Shown here one piece after another: positions 1-11,004 of a stretch of DNA of 64,000 nucleotides (position 1 is the stretch's first letter; every line of letters starts with the position of its first letter). The DNA lies in the NCBI GenBank assembly GCA_029204225.1, contig CM055093.1, forward strand, positions 32,127,777-32,191,776, in the 5' to 3' direction. The notes beneath the pieces are model-generated. The model saw only the letters and a list, made by a program, of their open reading frames with translations. It was not told where the DNA came from and made no database searches. A program made the translations under genes and the position numbers. The stretch is from Diphasiastrum complanatum. Its lineage: Eukaryota; Streptophyta; Lycopodiopsida; Lycopodiales; Lycopodiaceae.

Positions 1-2
1 CA

Positions 3-1538
3 AGGCAAGAAGAGGAATGGATCCAAGCAATGGATCTTGAGTTTGAAGCACTTATGAAGAACAACACATGGAGATTGGTGGAGCTTCCAAAGGGCAAAAG
101 TGCAATTGGATGCAAATGGATCTTCAAGGTAAAGACAAATCAAGATGGATCTATCAACAAGTTGAAGGCAAGGTTGGTGGCTAAAGGTTATGCTCAAGAG
201 CATGGCATTGACTATGAGGAAACCTTTGCACCCGTGGCAAAGATGGTGAGCATAAGAGTAATCATTTCCCTTGCAACTCTTTATGGATGGGATCTTTGGC
301 AATTAGACATTTCTAATGCTTTCTTGAATGGTGATCTTGAAGAGGAAGTCTACATGGAGCAACCCGAGAGCTATGTTTCTCATAGCAAGCCTAATCATGT
401 GTGTTTTCTACAAAAAAGTTTGTATGGTCTTAAGCAAGCACCAAGGAGTTGGTATGCTAGGCTTAACTCTTTTCTACTTTCTCAAAACTTCACTATGAGT
501 GAGTATGATCATTCACTTTACTTTAGAATTAGTGCTAATGATGTTACAATCCTTCTAATTTATGTGGATGACATTATTTTAAGTGGAGGGAACAAGGAAG
601 ATATAGAAGATATCAAGAAAGCACTAAAAAAGGAATTTGAAGTGCATGATCTTGGTCTTTTGAGCTATATCTTAGGAATAGAAGTAATTAGAACTTCTCA
701 AATCACTTTTATTTCACAAGAGAAGTATGCTATTTCTATTCTCAATAGATTTCATATGGTAGATGCAAATCCTATTGATACACCTATGGAATCACATGTA
801 AAGCTAACTATAAGAGGTAATGAAAGATCCTTCGAGGACATTACTCTCTATAGGAAGCTAATAGGTTCTCTTATATATCTAACCATCACAAGACCTGATT
901 TATCTTATTGTGTTGGTAAATTAAGCCAATTCATGCAAGATCCTAGCATAGAACATTGGAAACTAGGAAAGAGGATCTTGAGATACATCTCGGGAACAAA
1001 AGATTTTGGCATTGTTTATAGAGGCTCATCACCTAACTTATTTGGTTTTTCAGATTCAGATTTTGCAGGAGACCTTATGGATAGAAAATCCATAAATGCA
1101 CATGCTATTTTCATAGGTGATGGAGCTATCTCATGGATGTCGAAGAAACAAGCAACTATATCACTTTCTTCTAGTGAGGCCGAGTACAAAGCTTTGACAT
1201 CATGCACAAAGGAGATGGTGTGGATCAAGAGGATGATTATGGAGCTTCATTTGCTGGATTTTTCAGAGAGTCCAATCATCTTTTGTGACAACCTTTCAGC
1301 CCAAAGTCTAGCAAGCAATCCGGTTTTCCATGCAAGGAGCAAACATATCGAGGTGGCTTACCATTTTGTGAGAGAACAAGTGTTGGCAAAAGAGATCAAG
1401 CTTGAACATGTCCCATCAAAGGAATGTGTGGCTGATATCTTTACCAAAGCATTGGGAAAGGACTTATTTTTCAAGCATAGAACAAGTCTTGGTGTACTTT
1501 CTAAATCTATGCTAAAACTAGTTGAAGAGGGAGTGTGA
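3..1538 (+). CDS. Ty1/copia Pol, reverse transcriptase and RNase H part (5' end outside window)
   Basis: The open frame runs in from the left edge (codon phase starts at base 3) and stops with TGA at 1536. Counting from the Met at 30, residues 1-250 are a copia reverse transcriptase (RVT_2): the TW-LV-LPKG opening, the WQLDISNAFLNGDL block, SLYGLKQAPRSW and the catalytic YVDD at about 178-181. A copia RNase H follows at about 338-475, with GFSDSDFAGD, SLSSSEAEYKAL and HARSKHIEV. The domains make retrotransposon cDNA in virus-like particles. The frame has no internal stop over 500 codons, so this copy is fairly young. KSINAHA replaces the usual KSTSGY-type RNase H loop. Gag, protease and integrase lie upstream of the window. 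Confidence 0.93.
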   Translation, partial: RQEEEWIQAMDLEFEALMKNNTWRLVELPKGKSAIGCKWIFKVKTNQDGSINKLKARLVAKGYAQEHGIDYEETFAPVAKMVSIRVIISLATLYGWDLWQLDISNAFLNGDLEEEVYMEQPESYVSHSKPNHVCFLQKSLYGLKQAPRSWYARLNSFLLSQNFTMSEYDHSLYFRISANDVTILLIYVDDIILSGGNKEDIEDIKKALKKEFEVHDLGLLSYILGIEVIRTSQITFISQEKYAISILNRFHMVDANPIDTPMESHVKLTIRGNERSFEDITLYRKLIGSLIYLTITRPDLSYCVGKLSQFMQDPSIEHWKLGKRILRYISGTKDFGIVYRGSSPNLFGFSDSDFAGDLMDRKSINAHAIFIGDGAISWMSKKQATISLSSSEAEYKALTSCTKEMVWIKRMIMELHLLDFSESPIIFCDNLSAQSLASNPVFHARSKHIEVAYHFVREQVLAKEIKLEHVPSKECVADIFTKALGKDLFFKHRTSLGVLSKSMLKLVEEGV

Positions 1539-1977
1539 AAAATTGTCAACTAGTAGTATTTTCCTAACTTGAGATTTTGTAGGCCTATGGCCAAATAAAA
1601 GTTAGAGATAGGTTCATACATGTATGTAGAGGCCCAAAGTATGTGTACACTACTTTTGAGGTCACATTAATTAGAGGAGGTCGAGTGTGGAGCTCTTCTA
1701 TTGGCTCATAATTTGGTGCATTCCTATTTGACCAAATTTCTAGGTATATGGGTGAATCCTATTGGACCCCAATTTTAGCCTATCATAAGACAAGTGGCCA
1801 AGAGGCACTATGGCTGCTATAAATAGCCATCTCCACGAGTATGTACACATCTCATTTTCATTCTATTGAATGAATGTTATGCTCTTTGAAGGTCCATCTT
1901 CTTCTCTCTCACTTTTTTGTTCATATCTTGCATTCTAGCCACTAGAATTGTGATTTCTTTGTTGCTATGGCTTCACA
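1534..1977 (+). repeat. 3' LTR of the copia element
   Basis: A purine run (GAAGAGGGAG, about 1524-1533) overlaps the end of pol and serves as polypurine tract. The LTR then opens TGTGAA and can be closed at TTCACA (1972-1977), a perfect 6-base terminal inverted repeat, giving 444 bp. A TATA box and pyrimidine-rich U5-like DNA lie inside. The 5' LTR is outside the window, so identity and target duplication cannot be checked. An alternative is a longer LTR ending at 2449, directly before the next PBS. Confidence 0.65.
1818..1826 (+). promoter_or_regulatory. TATA box in copia LTR
   Basis: TATAAATAG lies about 285 bp into the LTR, followed within 100 bp by ATGAATG/AATG-rich and TC-rich DNA, the usual U3-R layout of a copia promoter. 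Confidence 0.5.
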
Positions 1978-2449
1978 CGTGTGAAATGCAGGTTGTAGGC
2001 TCTGAAGTACGGACAGGGACAGCAAGTTTCTGTTTGTGGAAGCTTATGATCAGATTTTGATGTTTAGTTGATGTTTAGTATGCTTAACATCACAATTTCT
2101 ATCATTTTTTCAATCTAGATGTGCATAACTTCCATGGCCAAGATCTTTATGAAACTTTAGCATCTTTTGGATCTGAGTTTTTCACAGTAAAATGGTAGAA
2201 AGCCCTTTGTCCACAAGTGAGGCTCACTCTCCTTGTGAGTCGAAGATACCTATTATTGAAGACTAGCACTATGGTGATGATTTGGAACAAGGTGCCCACA
2301 AATTACATGGAAGCTCAAAAATTTGCTTGAGGCTTTATTAGATCTTGCACATGATGTGTCTTAGAAAAGTGATCTCTCTTTTTGGTTATCAGAGTGATTG
2401 TTGATTGCTTGTAAATCAGCTAACTAAACTACTAGCAAGATCCTAGACA
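1978..2449 (+). other. Unassigned DNA ending at a copia PBS, probably LTR
   Basis: There is no coding potential. The segment ends CTAGACA directly before a PBS, so at least its right part should be the U5 end of a second copia element's 5' LTR. No clear left end or TATA box was found; it may be a truncated LTR or part of a longer LTR starting at 1534. Confidence 0.4.
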
Positions 2450-2461
2450 TGGTATCAGAGC
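2450..2461 (+). other. Copia primer-binding site (initiator tRNA-Met)
   Basis: TGGTATCAGAGC is the standard plant copia PBS, complementary to the 3' end of initiator Met tRNA. It follows an LTR-like ...ACA end and fixes the start of the second copia internal region. Confidence 0.8.
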
Positions 2462-3618
2462 CTGGGAGAGGAGCAGTTCTATGTTAGTTGAAAGCCGAAT
2501 TTTGGGAGAATTCGAGGAATCATATTAATGATTGATAAAGCAAGCAAATCTGACAGTGTATGTTGAGAGAAATGAGTTCTCAGGATGATCAATAATCCAA
2601 CTTCGGAGCTGAGCTATAAAAGCTTCAATATCTTGAGCTTTTTTTTGGGCAACCTAAGCAGGGTGGTGAATCTTTAGAGATTGTAGAGAGTCTCTAAAAG
2701 AAGTTCAATATATCCATCAACTAGGGTTTACCTCTAAAAAATATGGGATATCTCTCTATAGGATATGCTTTTCTGAGTTGTAAAGCTCGACACTTGGGCG
2801 CTTTAGTAAGGCGAACCTGCCTTCAGAAGGCCGTGGCTGAGAGAGAACATTTGAGCCGATTCAGAATCAACCGTAGCTGGAATCTAGCAAGGAGGACCGT
2901 AGCAGGTCACGGGAGGAGGAACGAGCTCGCGCTTGCTGATCCAGGGAGCTACATTAGTGTTTTGAGGTCTCTACCGAACCCAAGGAAGCCGTTTGGCATG
3001 CCAGATTGTTGCTTGTTGTTGGATCAATCATCTCCTACATCGATGGCTGAAGTATCAAGGCATATGGATCTTCGGATCATGATCAATGGCATTGATATAG
3101 TTGAAGTAAGCCATGAAAGGGCTAAATGGAGTTGAATGGTAAAACTAGCCTTCACTTCATTAAAAAATTTTAAAGTGAAAGGGACCCTGAAGGTTAAATT
3201 CATTTGAAGAAAAGTTTTACTTCAAGGTGAAGAAATAGTGCATTTTTTCAAAGGCCCTTATCTTTTAGCTCATTTTTTCGTTTAAGGCCGTCCAAAAGCC
3301 AAAGTCCTCCAAATTAAGGGCAGAAAAGGACTGAACCTTGCAAGTACAACATCTCCCGGATAGAGTGATTTTTGCACTGCAAGGAGAAAGCGCATCAAGG
3401 GGCAAACCACACCATTTCAGGGGCAAGGTAGATGCCGATCCCGCATTTGAGCATTTTTCAAAAATTCCACCGAATTTGGTGCGTTAGGCCAAATTGAGTG
3501 GCGGGAGGGCCTGAAACTTTTTTGGTTAGACTTTAAAGTTGACTTTTAGAAGTTCAAATTGCTCTATAAGCTTGTCATTGGGCTTCATTAAGGCGCTATA
3601 GGAGCAATTATTGATGAA
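2462..3618 (+). other. Untranslated leader of copia element 2
   Basis: This is about 1.15 kb between PBS and gag. A 130-codon frame at 2743-3135 resembles no known domain and lies in the leader, so I do not call it a gene. Nothing else was recognised. Confidence 0.5.
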
Positions 3619-4422
3619 ATGGCAAGATTAGGGGAATCCGTGCTTGGAGAAGCTAGCAAGTCGGATGAGGTGTCCATTTATAGCATTTGGAAATTCAAAA
3701 TGAAAAGAATTTTCATGGAAGAGGAGCTGTGGGACATCATCACTGGGGTGGAACAATGACCAACTGCAACTCTAGTTGATATTCGTGCATTTGGCAAAAG
3801 GGCGCAAAAGGCCTTATCCTTGATAAATTTGTTAGTGAAGGATCATGTCATTGCCCACATTAGTGAAGCTGTATCAGCAAGAGGTGCTTGGGATGCACTC
3901 AAGACACAGTTTCAGATGGCGAACCCCTCTCAAATGATGTTTTTGAGGACTAAACTCATAAATGTTCGCATGGCGGAGAATGAGGATGTAGGGTCCTATT
4001 TTACACGAATAAAGAAGTTAAGAGACCAGTTGACAACTATTGGAGAGCCAATAAGGGATGTTGAGCTAGTTCACACAACTATGAATGGCTTATCCAAAAG
4101 TTTCCAAATGTTTTCAAGTGGCATTGCTTCGAGGGAGAGGCTACCAACATTTGAAAATCTTCACAACATCATATTACAGGAGGAACAAAGGCGTGAAGTG
4201 GTAAAGACTCGACTACCCTCATCGGAAGAGCAAGCAATGCTAGCCAAAGGGAAGCATAAATATAAGAAGCAACCCAAGAAGTCGAATGTGGAGGATGACA
4301 ATCAAGGATCCACATCAGGCAAGAAGAAGAAAGACAATTGTTTCTATTGCCAAAAGCCTAGACATTGGGCAAGAGATTGTCGCAAGAAGAAGGTGGACAT
4401 TAAGAGGGGCAAAGTGAAGTAG
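3619..4422 (+). pseudogene. Copia gag (UBN2 type) with in-frame stop
   Basis: The frame starts at ATG 3619. It begins with the gag N-terminal signature (WKFKMKRIFMEEELWDIITG), is cut by TGA at 3757-3759, and continues in the same frame through the UBN2 capsid-like helices (AWDALKTQFQM, SYFTRIKKLRDQL, ENLHNIILQEEQRR). A basic tail carries one zinc knuckle, CFYCQKPRHWARDC, which keeps CX2CX4HX4C but has Arg where Gly normally precedes His. The frame ends at TAG 4420. Gag would package element RNA. The internal stop makes this copy defective, and the next ORF continues in the same frame directly after the TAG. Confidence 0.85.
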
Positions 4423-5489
4423 TTGACCAATCTTGTCGAGGAAGAGGATGATAGCGATAACAAAGATCAAGGCACAACATTTGCGACAACATTAGCATTG
4501 CAACATTCCATTGATCACATGCATTGGTACGTGGACTCAAGAGCAACAAGACACATGACTGGCAACAAATCATGGTTTAAATACCTGGAGCTTATTGACG
4601 ATGGAGATATAGTTGCACAACGAATGGCGATGAGTGCCAAATTCATGGAGTTGGTGCAATGCCTATTCAATTTCCTGATGGACATGTGAAGGTAATTGAA
4701 AATGTGTTGTATGTTCATGGTCTTCAGGAGAGTCTATTATCTATCGGTACAATGATAGATCATAAGTTGAAGGTAGAGTTCAACAACAAGAAATGCTAGA
4801 TCAACAATGTGAAACAAGGTTTCAAGGTGATTGTTGATGGCTTTAGGGATAAAACTTGTGGTTTGTACAAGTTAAATGTTGTTAAGTTACGAAGTGCAAT
4901 GCATTAGCATCAACATCTATATCACAAAAGTGATTTATGACATAGACTTATGGGGCATTTGAACTTCAAGAGCTTGAGGCCACTCATAAGCTCAAGATGG
5001 TAATAGGTCTACCTAGCTTGGATGACAAAGAAGAGTCCATTTGCAAGGAGTGCGTGCTAGGCAAGTTACATAAGATGAAGTTCAACAAAGAAGGAGCAAC
5101 AAGGGCAAAACGAGTGCTTGAGTTGATACACTCTGACCTATGTGGGCCAATGAAGGTAATGTCTATTGGTGGAGCATTTTATTTTCTAACCTTCATTGAT
5201 GATTACCCACGAAAGACCTGGATCTACACCATTAAGCAGAAGTCCTGACACATTTGGATGCTTCAAAAGCTTCAAAGCATTGGTGGAAAATCAGTCAGGT
5301 GCCAAGATCAAGATACTTAGGTCAGATCGTGGTTGTGAGTATCGTTCCACAGCTTTTATTGACTTTTGCAAGGAGCATGGCATTAAACAGGAGTTTGCAC
5401 AGGTTGATACACCTCAACAAAATGGGGTAGTTGAAAGAAAGAATTGTACCATTGTCAAAGCTGGTAGACAAGCTCGATGGCTCCAATAA
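4423..5489 (+). pseudogene. Copia protease and integrase, multiply broken
   Basis: Protease is seen as WYVDSRATRHMT near 4525-4560; the catalytic DSGA reads DSRA, which should inactivate it. Frame then changes near 4620 into FPDGHVKVIENVLYV-like sequence with further stops to about 4990. The GAG-pre-integrase motif (MGHLNFKSL, then CKECVLGKLHKMKF) and integrase core follow: HSDLCGPM (first Asp), TFIDDYPRKTW, a shift near 5245, then ILRSDRGCEY (second Asp) and TPQQNGVVERKN (catalytic Glu). Coding stops near 5470, where the sequence switches to a gag N-terminus. RT and RNase H are absent. This is a decayed internal region with at least three frame breaks. Confidence 0.85.
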
Positions 5490-5580
5490 CCATCTATGGA
5501 AACTCAAAATGAAGGTCATGCTGATGACCAATGAATTATGGGAAATAGCTGTAGGTATAGAACTACTTCGGAAGGTATTG
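5440..5580 (+). pseudogene. Copia gag N-terminal fragment fused behind the integrase
   Basis: A second frame reads SKLVDKLDGSNNHLWKLKMK followed by an ELWEIAVG motif, the start of a copia gag. It begins where the integrase frame ends and stops being recognisable near 5575, where gypsy DNA of opposite orientation begins. It is therefore a junction fragment from another copia copy, probably joined by recombination or nested insertion. No target-site duplication was seen. Confidence 0.7.
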
Positions 5581-6599
5581 TCAGAGCACATTTCTGTCCG
5601 TTGGTGTTTCAACTCCCCGGTGTAATTGGGATCCACTTCTGCCACATCCACAAGGACTGGATCATCGCCTTCCAGGAACTTACAATAAAACATCTCATTT
5701 AGGATTTTGCGTTCCCTAGAAGTTCTGTCACGCATCCGCAGGTACAATGCTAGGTCCGCTCCTGACTCCATGGACTCATTGGGGTTGTACCACCATTTGG
5801 TAAGGTGAATCCTGGTGGGTTTAGTCTTAGCGCCCCAAGGTTGTAGTAACCAATTTTGCAGGCAGTAGGCATAGTGGCCGGCCAATCTAATGATATCATC
5901 TTTCTGGTGCACAGCAACAACTGAGAACCTACATAAGCTTTCGCAGGAATCTTTGTAGTTTTCAAAACTACCTGGGATGAGTGGCCATGTGAATCTGAGG
6001 GCGGAACTCGTGGATGGTCATAGCTCAAAAACCTGGATATCAAGCGGAAACTCCATGGGCGGTAGATATAAGCTGTAAGCATCAAAAATTTTGTAGAACA
6101 GACTGTCCGACAAAATTTTCTTGCAGTGCACAGGGTAAGCGGGTAAAGGGTTGCGGGAACTCTGAGGCCTGATTGGTCCTCTTGCAACTTCTTTTCTCTG
6201 ATACTCATGTAACTGCCTAGCTAGCATGGCTACGGTAGTTTCGGTTGTAGCTAGTTCCACCTTGGTGTTGGCTAGGATCTTTTCCTGCCCTTTATAACCC
6301 TCCCTATGGCTTATCTGTCGTCTTTCACTAGCCTCCTTGAGGTCATTGTACTTCTGCTTCCAGGTATCTTGCTCTTTATTGGTGCTAACCAACTCGTTAG
6401 TGGCTCTGATTTGTAGGTTCTTTTGTTTCTTCAATTCTTCTTTCAGACGTTGGATTTCTATGTTGGTCCTCTGTCCTTCCTTCAGTACGAACCTCATCAG
6501 TTTTCTATGGCGTTGCTCGGGCTGATTACTGCTCTGTGGGTCTTCCATTCTCTTTTCGGCAGTGAATTCCATCACCTGTGTTTTGGCATTTATATACAT
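5580..6599 (-). pseudogene. Gypsy 3' ORF: coiled-coil protein of unknown function, one internal stop
   Basis: The frame starts at ATG 6599. Residues about 30-145 are charged and heptad-like (RTNIEIQRLKEELKKQ, QKYNDLKEASERRQ), predicting a long coiled coil. A TGA at 6018-6020 interrupts it, but the same frame continues for about 140 codons with well-formed sequence (HLTKWWYNPNESMESGADLA, YLRMRDRTSRERKILNEMF, EGDDPVLVDVAEVDP) until the junction near 5580. The composition looks coding on both sides of the stop. It lies 3' of the integrase in sense orientation, where additional or env-like ORFs sit in some gypsy elements, but I see no signal peptide or membrane anchor. Function is unknown. Confidence 0.65.
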
Positions 6600-6764
6600 G
6601 AATATACAATGTGTTGAATGTACTAAAAATCTTTAAGCTGTACACCCCCTCTCCCCTTCCGTGTGTATCTATTGGGTTCATGCTAGGGCAGAGTTTTACT
6701 ATGTACTTAGGCCGTGTGCATTAACCCATGGGTTATGCTACTATGGTGTGAACTAAAACAAGTC

Positions 6765-7343
6765 CTAGATAGTTCGTGGCTCATTAACTGATGTAATTGG
6801 ACTAGGAGTTGGGGATTCTCTAGACCTACTTGGTTTACTGATCCACCGAACTCCATACCATGCTTGGGCTTTTAGGATTGTCCATAACTTCGCAACAATG
6901 GTTATGGGCAAAATGACTACCCTACCTGGCTCACATTGCCAGTAATGATCATGGTCGTAGGCTATCACCGCTAGACTATCAGCACGTTGGTTCTGTGATC
7001 GTGGAATATGCATCCATTTGATGTGAGAAAACTCTCTAGTGTATTCGTTGATGGCAATTGCATAGGCCTGTAAGGTCCTGCTTTTGAGTCGGTATACGCC
7101 AGTCATACCTCGGATTAGGAGTTGTGAATCCCCCATAATTCGGAGGTTGCTTATAGTTTGCGCAACTCCCATGGTCATTTGTAGGCCGATTAGAAGGGCT
7201 TTGTATTCGGCAGTGTTGTTTGTGAATCCTTTCCCTAATAGGACTCCTATACTGGCTAGTTCAGTCCCATTGGGATTCTGCAATACTGCTCCTATGGCAC
7301 CTTCTCTATTCGAATGTCTGCAGGCTCCGTCTACCTTCAACAT
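6765..7343 (-). CDS. Second RNase H domain (RVT_3 / archaeal-like) downstream of integrase
   Basis: This 192-codon frame begins MLKVDGACRH and matches a ribonuclease HI fold: D5 (VDGA), the TNNTAEYKAL block with E46, D72 in IMGDSQLL, and D122 in NQRADSLAVIA, with HIPRSQN before the last Asp. All four catalytic acids are present. It is distinct from the RNase H fused to the reverse transcriptase at about 9.0-9.4 kb, so the element has two. It lies ~250 bp downstream of the integrase stop in another frame. Its job would be removal of genomic RNA or primer during reverse transcription. The upstream start is uncertain because a break from the integrase frame is possible. Confidence 0.8.
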   Translation of the reverse strand: MLKVDGACRHSNREGAIGAVLQNPNGTELASIGVLLGKGFTNNTAEYKALLIGLQMTMGVAQTISNLRIMGDSQLLIRGMTGVYRLKSRTLQAYAIAINEYTREFSHIKWMHIPRSQNQRADSLAVIAYDHDHYWQCEPGRVVILPITIVAKLWTILKAQAWYGVRWISKPSRSRESPTPSPITSVNEPRTI

Positions 7344-7593
7344 ATATGTCCCAAGTTCCTAGGTGAGTTCCATATCCCAACAATAATCTTTTTGTATTTT
7401 TCTTGATTTTATGAATTTTTGTTTTGGTTTTTTGCACCCTTCCATTCAACGTATATGTACAAGGTCACTAGGGCTACTTTTGATTCTCTGAGTGTTCCCA
7501 GTATTCGGGATGCTTCTAGGTCATTCACTCCGATACCTGAAAAGGTGGACATGAAAAAGTGTTACATACTGTACAGGTGACTTCGGCTTCTCT

Positions 7594-10500
7594 TTAACTA
7601 CGGTAAGCTTTTATCTTGTTTATGTTGGTTCGGTGCTTAAAAATTTCACCGTTCAACTCGGCTAGCCTAACCGTGTTGTTTTCATACAGTTTCGCTATTA
7701 CATATGGACCGTTCCAATGTGGCCCCAACTTTTGAGGCATTAGCTCGTGTCTAACATCATAGAACAACACTAACTGCCCCTGCCTGAACTGATAATTGCG
7801 CATGTTCCTATCATGAATCTCCTTCATGCATCTTTTGTGGGTTTCTTGGTGACTTAGAACAGCTATTCGGTGCTCATCCAGGTCTTGTAAAGTGTCCAGT
7901 CGGTGTTGTATTGATTCTTTCTCTCCTAGGTCGTGCTTCATGGCAAACCACAAGGATGGGAGCTCTATTTCTATTGGAAGTACACATTCTTGGCCATACA
8001 CTAGAAAAAAGGGCGTGTGGTTGGTACTGGTCTTATAGGTGGCATTATATGCCCACAATGCCGAATACAATTTTTTGTCCCAATCCCTCTGTCGGTCTGA
8101 TACAGTTTTCCTTAGAGTACCCACTAATTGTTTGTTCGTGCTTTCAACCTGACCGTTGCCTTGAGGGTGGTAGGGTGTGCTTTTCCGGTGCTTGATTGTC
8201 AACTGATCGGTCAAAGCATTGATAGTTTTGTTTAGGAAGTGGGTACCCCTGTCAGAGATGAGTTCTCTGCTTGTACCGAACCGGCCTATCACCTGTTCTA
8301 GTAAGAACCAAGCGGTTTCTTTTGCATTGTCTTTGGCCACAGCCAGTGCCTCGGCCCACTTTGTGAAATAGTCAGTGGCCACTATGATATAATGTTTCCG
8401 ACTAGATGAAGCTGGGTGTATTGGGCCAACGAAGTCGATGCCCCATTTTTCAAAGGGGAGACATGCCTGTATTGGAATTAACGATCGCACCCTATTATCC
8501 GTCTTGTCAACTCGCTGATAGGTGTCGCAGTTCCGGGCATGTAAATGAGCATCTTGGAATAGTGTCGGCCACCAGTAACCCGCCCTCAGAATTTTTTGCC
8601 CTGTGAGCTGGCCGGCAAAGTGGCCCCCACAGGCAGAATCGTGACACTCCTCTAGTATAAATTTGGCTTCTTCAAGAGTGACGCATCTTCGATACAACCC
8701 TTCTACACCTCGTCTGTACAACGTGCCCCCTATTAAGGCAAACTTTAGGGCTTGTAGACTTAGCTTTCGTTTTTCTGGAATCGTCATACTGCTGGGTGTC
8801 TCTAGTGTGGATAGGTAGGTTGCTGAAGCTGTATACCACTCAAGAATTGTGTCAACGTCTACCCTCAAAAGTTCTCTTAAGTGATCAGTCTCCCACTCAT
8901 TGTTTGTTTCAGTAACCCCTCCCAGCTCGCAAATACAATCGTTTAACCCCTGCAGTTTAGGCGGCTTGCTTTGGAGGGTGTAGTCAAATTCCTAAAGGGA
9001 GATTATCCACTTCATTAAGCACTCAGAAGGTTCTAGTTTATTCATCATCAAGGTGACTGCAGTACTCTTGGTAAAGAAAGTCACTTTTCGATGCAATAGG
9101 TAATGCCTTAGTTTGGCAGCAGCGTAAGCTATCCCCAAACAAATTTTCTCAGCGTTACTATAATTAAGTTTGGCTTTGTTTAGTTTTCTCCCTATAAAAA
9201 TAATAGGGTGATATTTTTTGTCCCAAATCTGGGCCAGACAACAGTTTATGCACGTGTCCGTGGTGCTCATGAAAATGAAGAACTCCCTGTCGTACATAGG
9301 CGGTTTCAATATTGGAGCGTTAGCCAAAGCTACTTTTAATTCCTGAAAAGTCTTCTCACATGCCTCGTCCCAGGTCCACTCCACGTTGGTTTTCAATAAG
9401 CCAGTCATCCGGTAAGTACGCGTGACATAGGCCATCACATATCTTTTGTAATAACCGCTCGAGCCTAAGAATGTCTGAAGTTGGGACACCGTAGTTGGTG
9501 CCATCATGGCTAGGAGCATAGCTATTTTTTCTGGATCAGTTGCCATTGTGTACTTGCTAATGACGTGTCCTAACAGTACCCCGTAAGGAACTCCGAATAG
9601 GCACTTGTTAGCATTCAAAGCTATACAGGTTGTTGCGCACTTCTGAAAACACTTCTCTAGCATGGTAAGATGTTTAGTGACAGTGGTTGCCCCACAGAGG
9701 TCATCTATAAAAATTTTGAGGTTTTCGTCTAAGATATCCTCGAAGTGCTTGTTCATAAACCTCTGATAGGTTCCAGGGGCATTAGTCAATCCAAAGGGCA
9801 TGACGTGGTAAGCGAAAATCCCAAATGTGATTGTGAAGGTAGTCTTCAATTTATCTTCTTCTGCTATGGCTATCTGATTATAGCCCGCGAAACAATCCAT
9901 GAAAGAACATCGGTCTCTTCCCGCCATTTCTTCCAGGACTTGGTCTATGAACGGCAATGGGTAGTAGTCCTTCTTAGTCTGTTTGTTCAACCTCTTATAA
10001 TCCACACATACGCGAATGCGTGTAGAGTTCTTCTTGGTGCGAGGTACTATTGGGGAGCACCACTCAGTGTTCTCTACCGAAAATACTAGACCAGCATTTC
10101 GAAGTCTCTCGAGTTCAGTGTATACTCCTTCCTTTAGGTGGTAGGGTATCCGACGTTGTTTTTGTCGTATAGGTTTGGCTCCCTCCTTCAGTGGTATTGT
10201 ATGAGTCACTAGATCGGGTGGAATCCCCTTTAAATCTGAGTAGTACCAGGCAAAAATATGCTGGTACTTTCTACACAGCCGTTCGTATTCTTCTTTTTCT
10301 CCAATGCCTAGGGAAACACCTATTTTGATGTTCTTGGGCTCTTCTAGGGTTCCTAGGTTTATCAGGCAAATATCGGCATCTCGAACTTTGGGAGGCCGCT
10401 CTTCTGGAGTGTTCCACTCTAATTTCAGTACTGATCTCATGTTTGGTTCATCTTCACTCGTAGTGGACTCATCATCGTCCTCACTACTCGTGACCTCCTC

Positions 10501-11004
10501 CCACTCAGACGAACGTATGGGTGCTCTTTCTAACTGAGGCACCTCGGGATAACCGTCGACTATGGTACGCTCTCTACCCCCTCCAGAAATTAGTACTCCT
10601 GCGAAAATGTCGACTGTGCAGTTGCTAAGCCTGAGCCATGGCCGTCCTAGCAATATAGAGTACCCCCGGTTCCCGGCGTACATCCTCATGACGTAAAAGT
10701 CCACTTGAATGATCTTGTTAGCCACGGTAATGGATACATTCTTAAGCTCGCCCTCTGGTTTGATCACAGAGTTGTTGGCTAGCTTTACGGCTATCAAGGT
10801 AGCGGGTTCTAGAGTAAAACCAAAGCAGTCTGAAAGTTCTAGACTTATGATGTTAACTGCTGAACCGACATCAACTATGGCCCCTGAAATGACTAGGCCA
10901 TCTATGAGTACATCTACCTTAGGGCAGTAGCGATCTAACAAATCCGCATCTACTTTCCCTATTGTAGGTGGCTCCAATGTTTTGGTCGTGGGTGGTTTCA
11001 TCAA
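7594..11004 (-). pseudogene. Gypsy pol: protease, reverse transcriptase, RNase H, integrase, one internal TAG
   Basis: The frame opens at 11004 directly after the gag TGA. The protease active site is DVGSA (residues 45-49), with ILLGRPWL later. RT spans about 290-460: VCVDYKRLNK, SFMDCFAGYNQI, MPFGLTNAPGTYQRFMN and FIDD at 432-435 in place of the usual YxDD. RNase H follows to about 665. A TAG at 8992-8994 stands where EFDYTLQ would normally be preceded by Gln, so CAG to TAG is likely. The same frame continues to the integrase: zinc finger H76, H83 and C114 (counted from 8868), with the last Cys replaced by Tyr (CDTY), then D145, D206 and E242, a DD35E core. Mostly intact but defective. Confidence 0.9.

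Noticed and set aside
2743-3135. 130-codon ORF in the copia leader
   Set aside because: No domain, no start context, lies between PBS and gag; likely chance openness.
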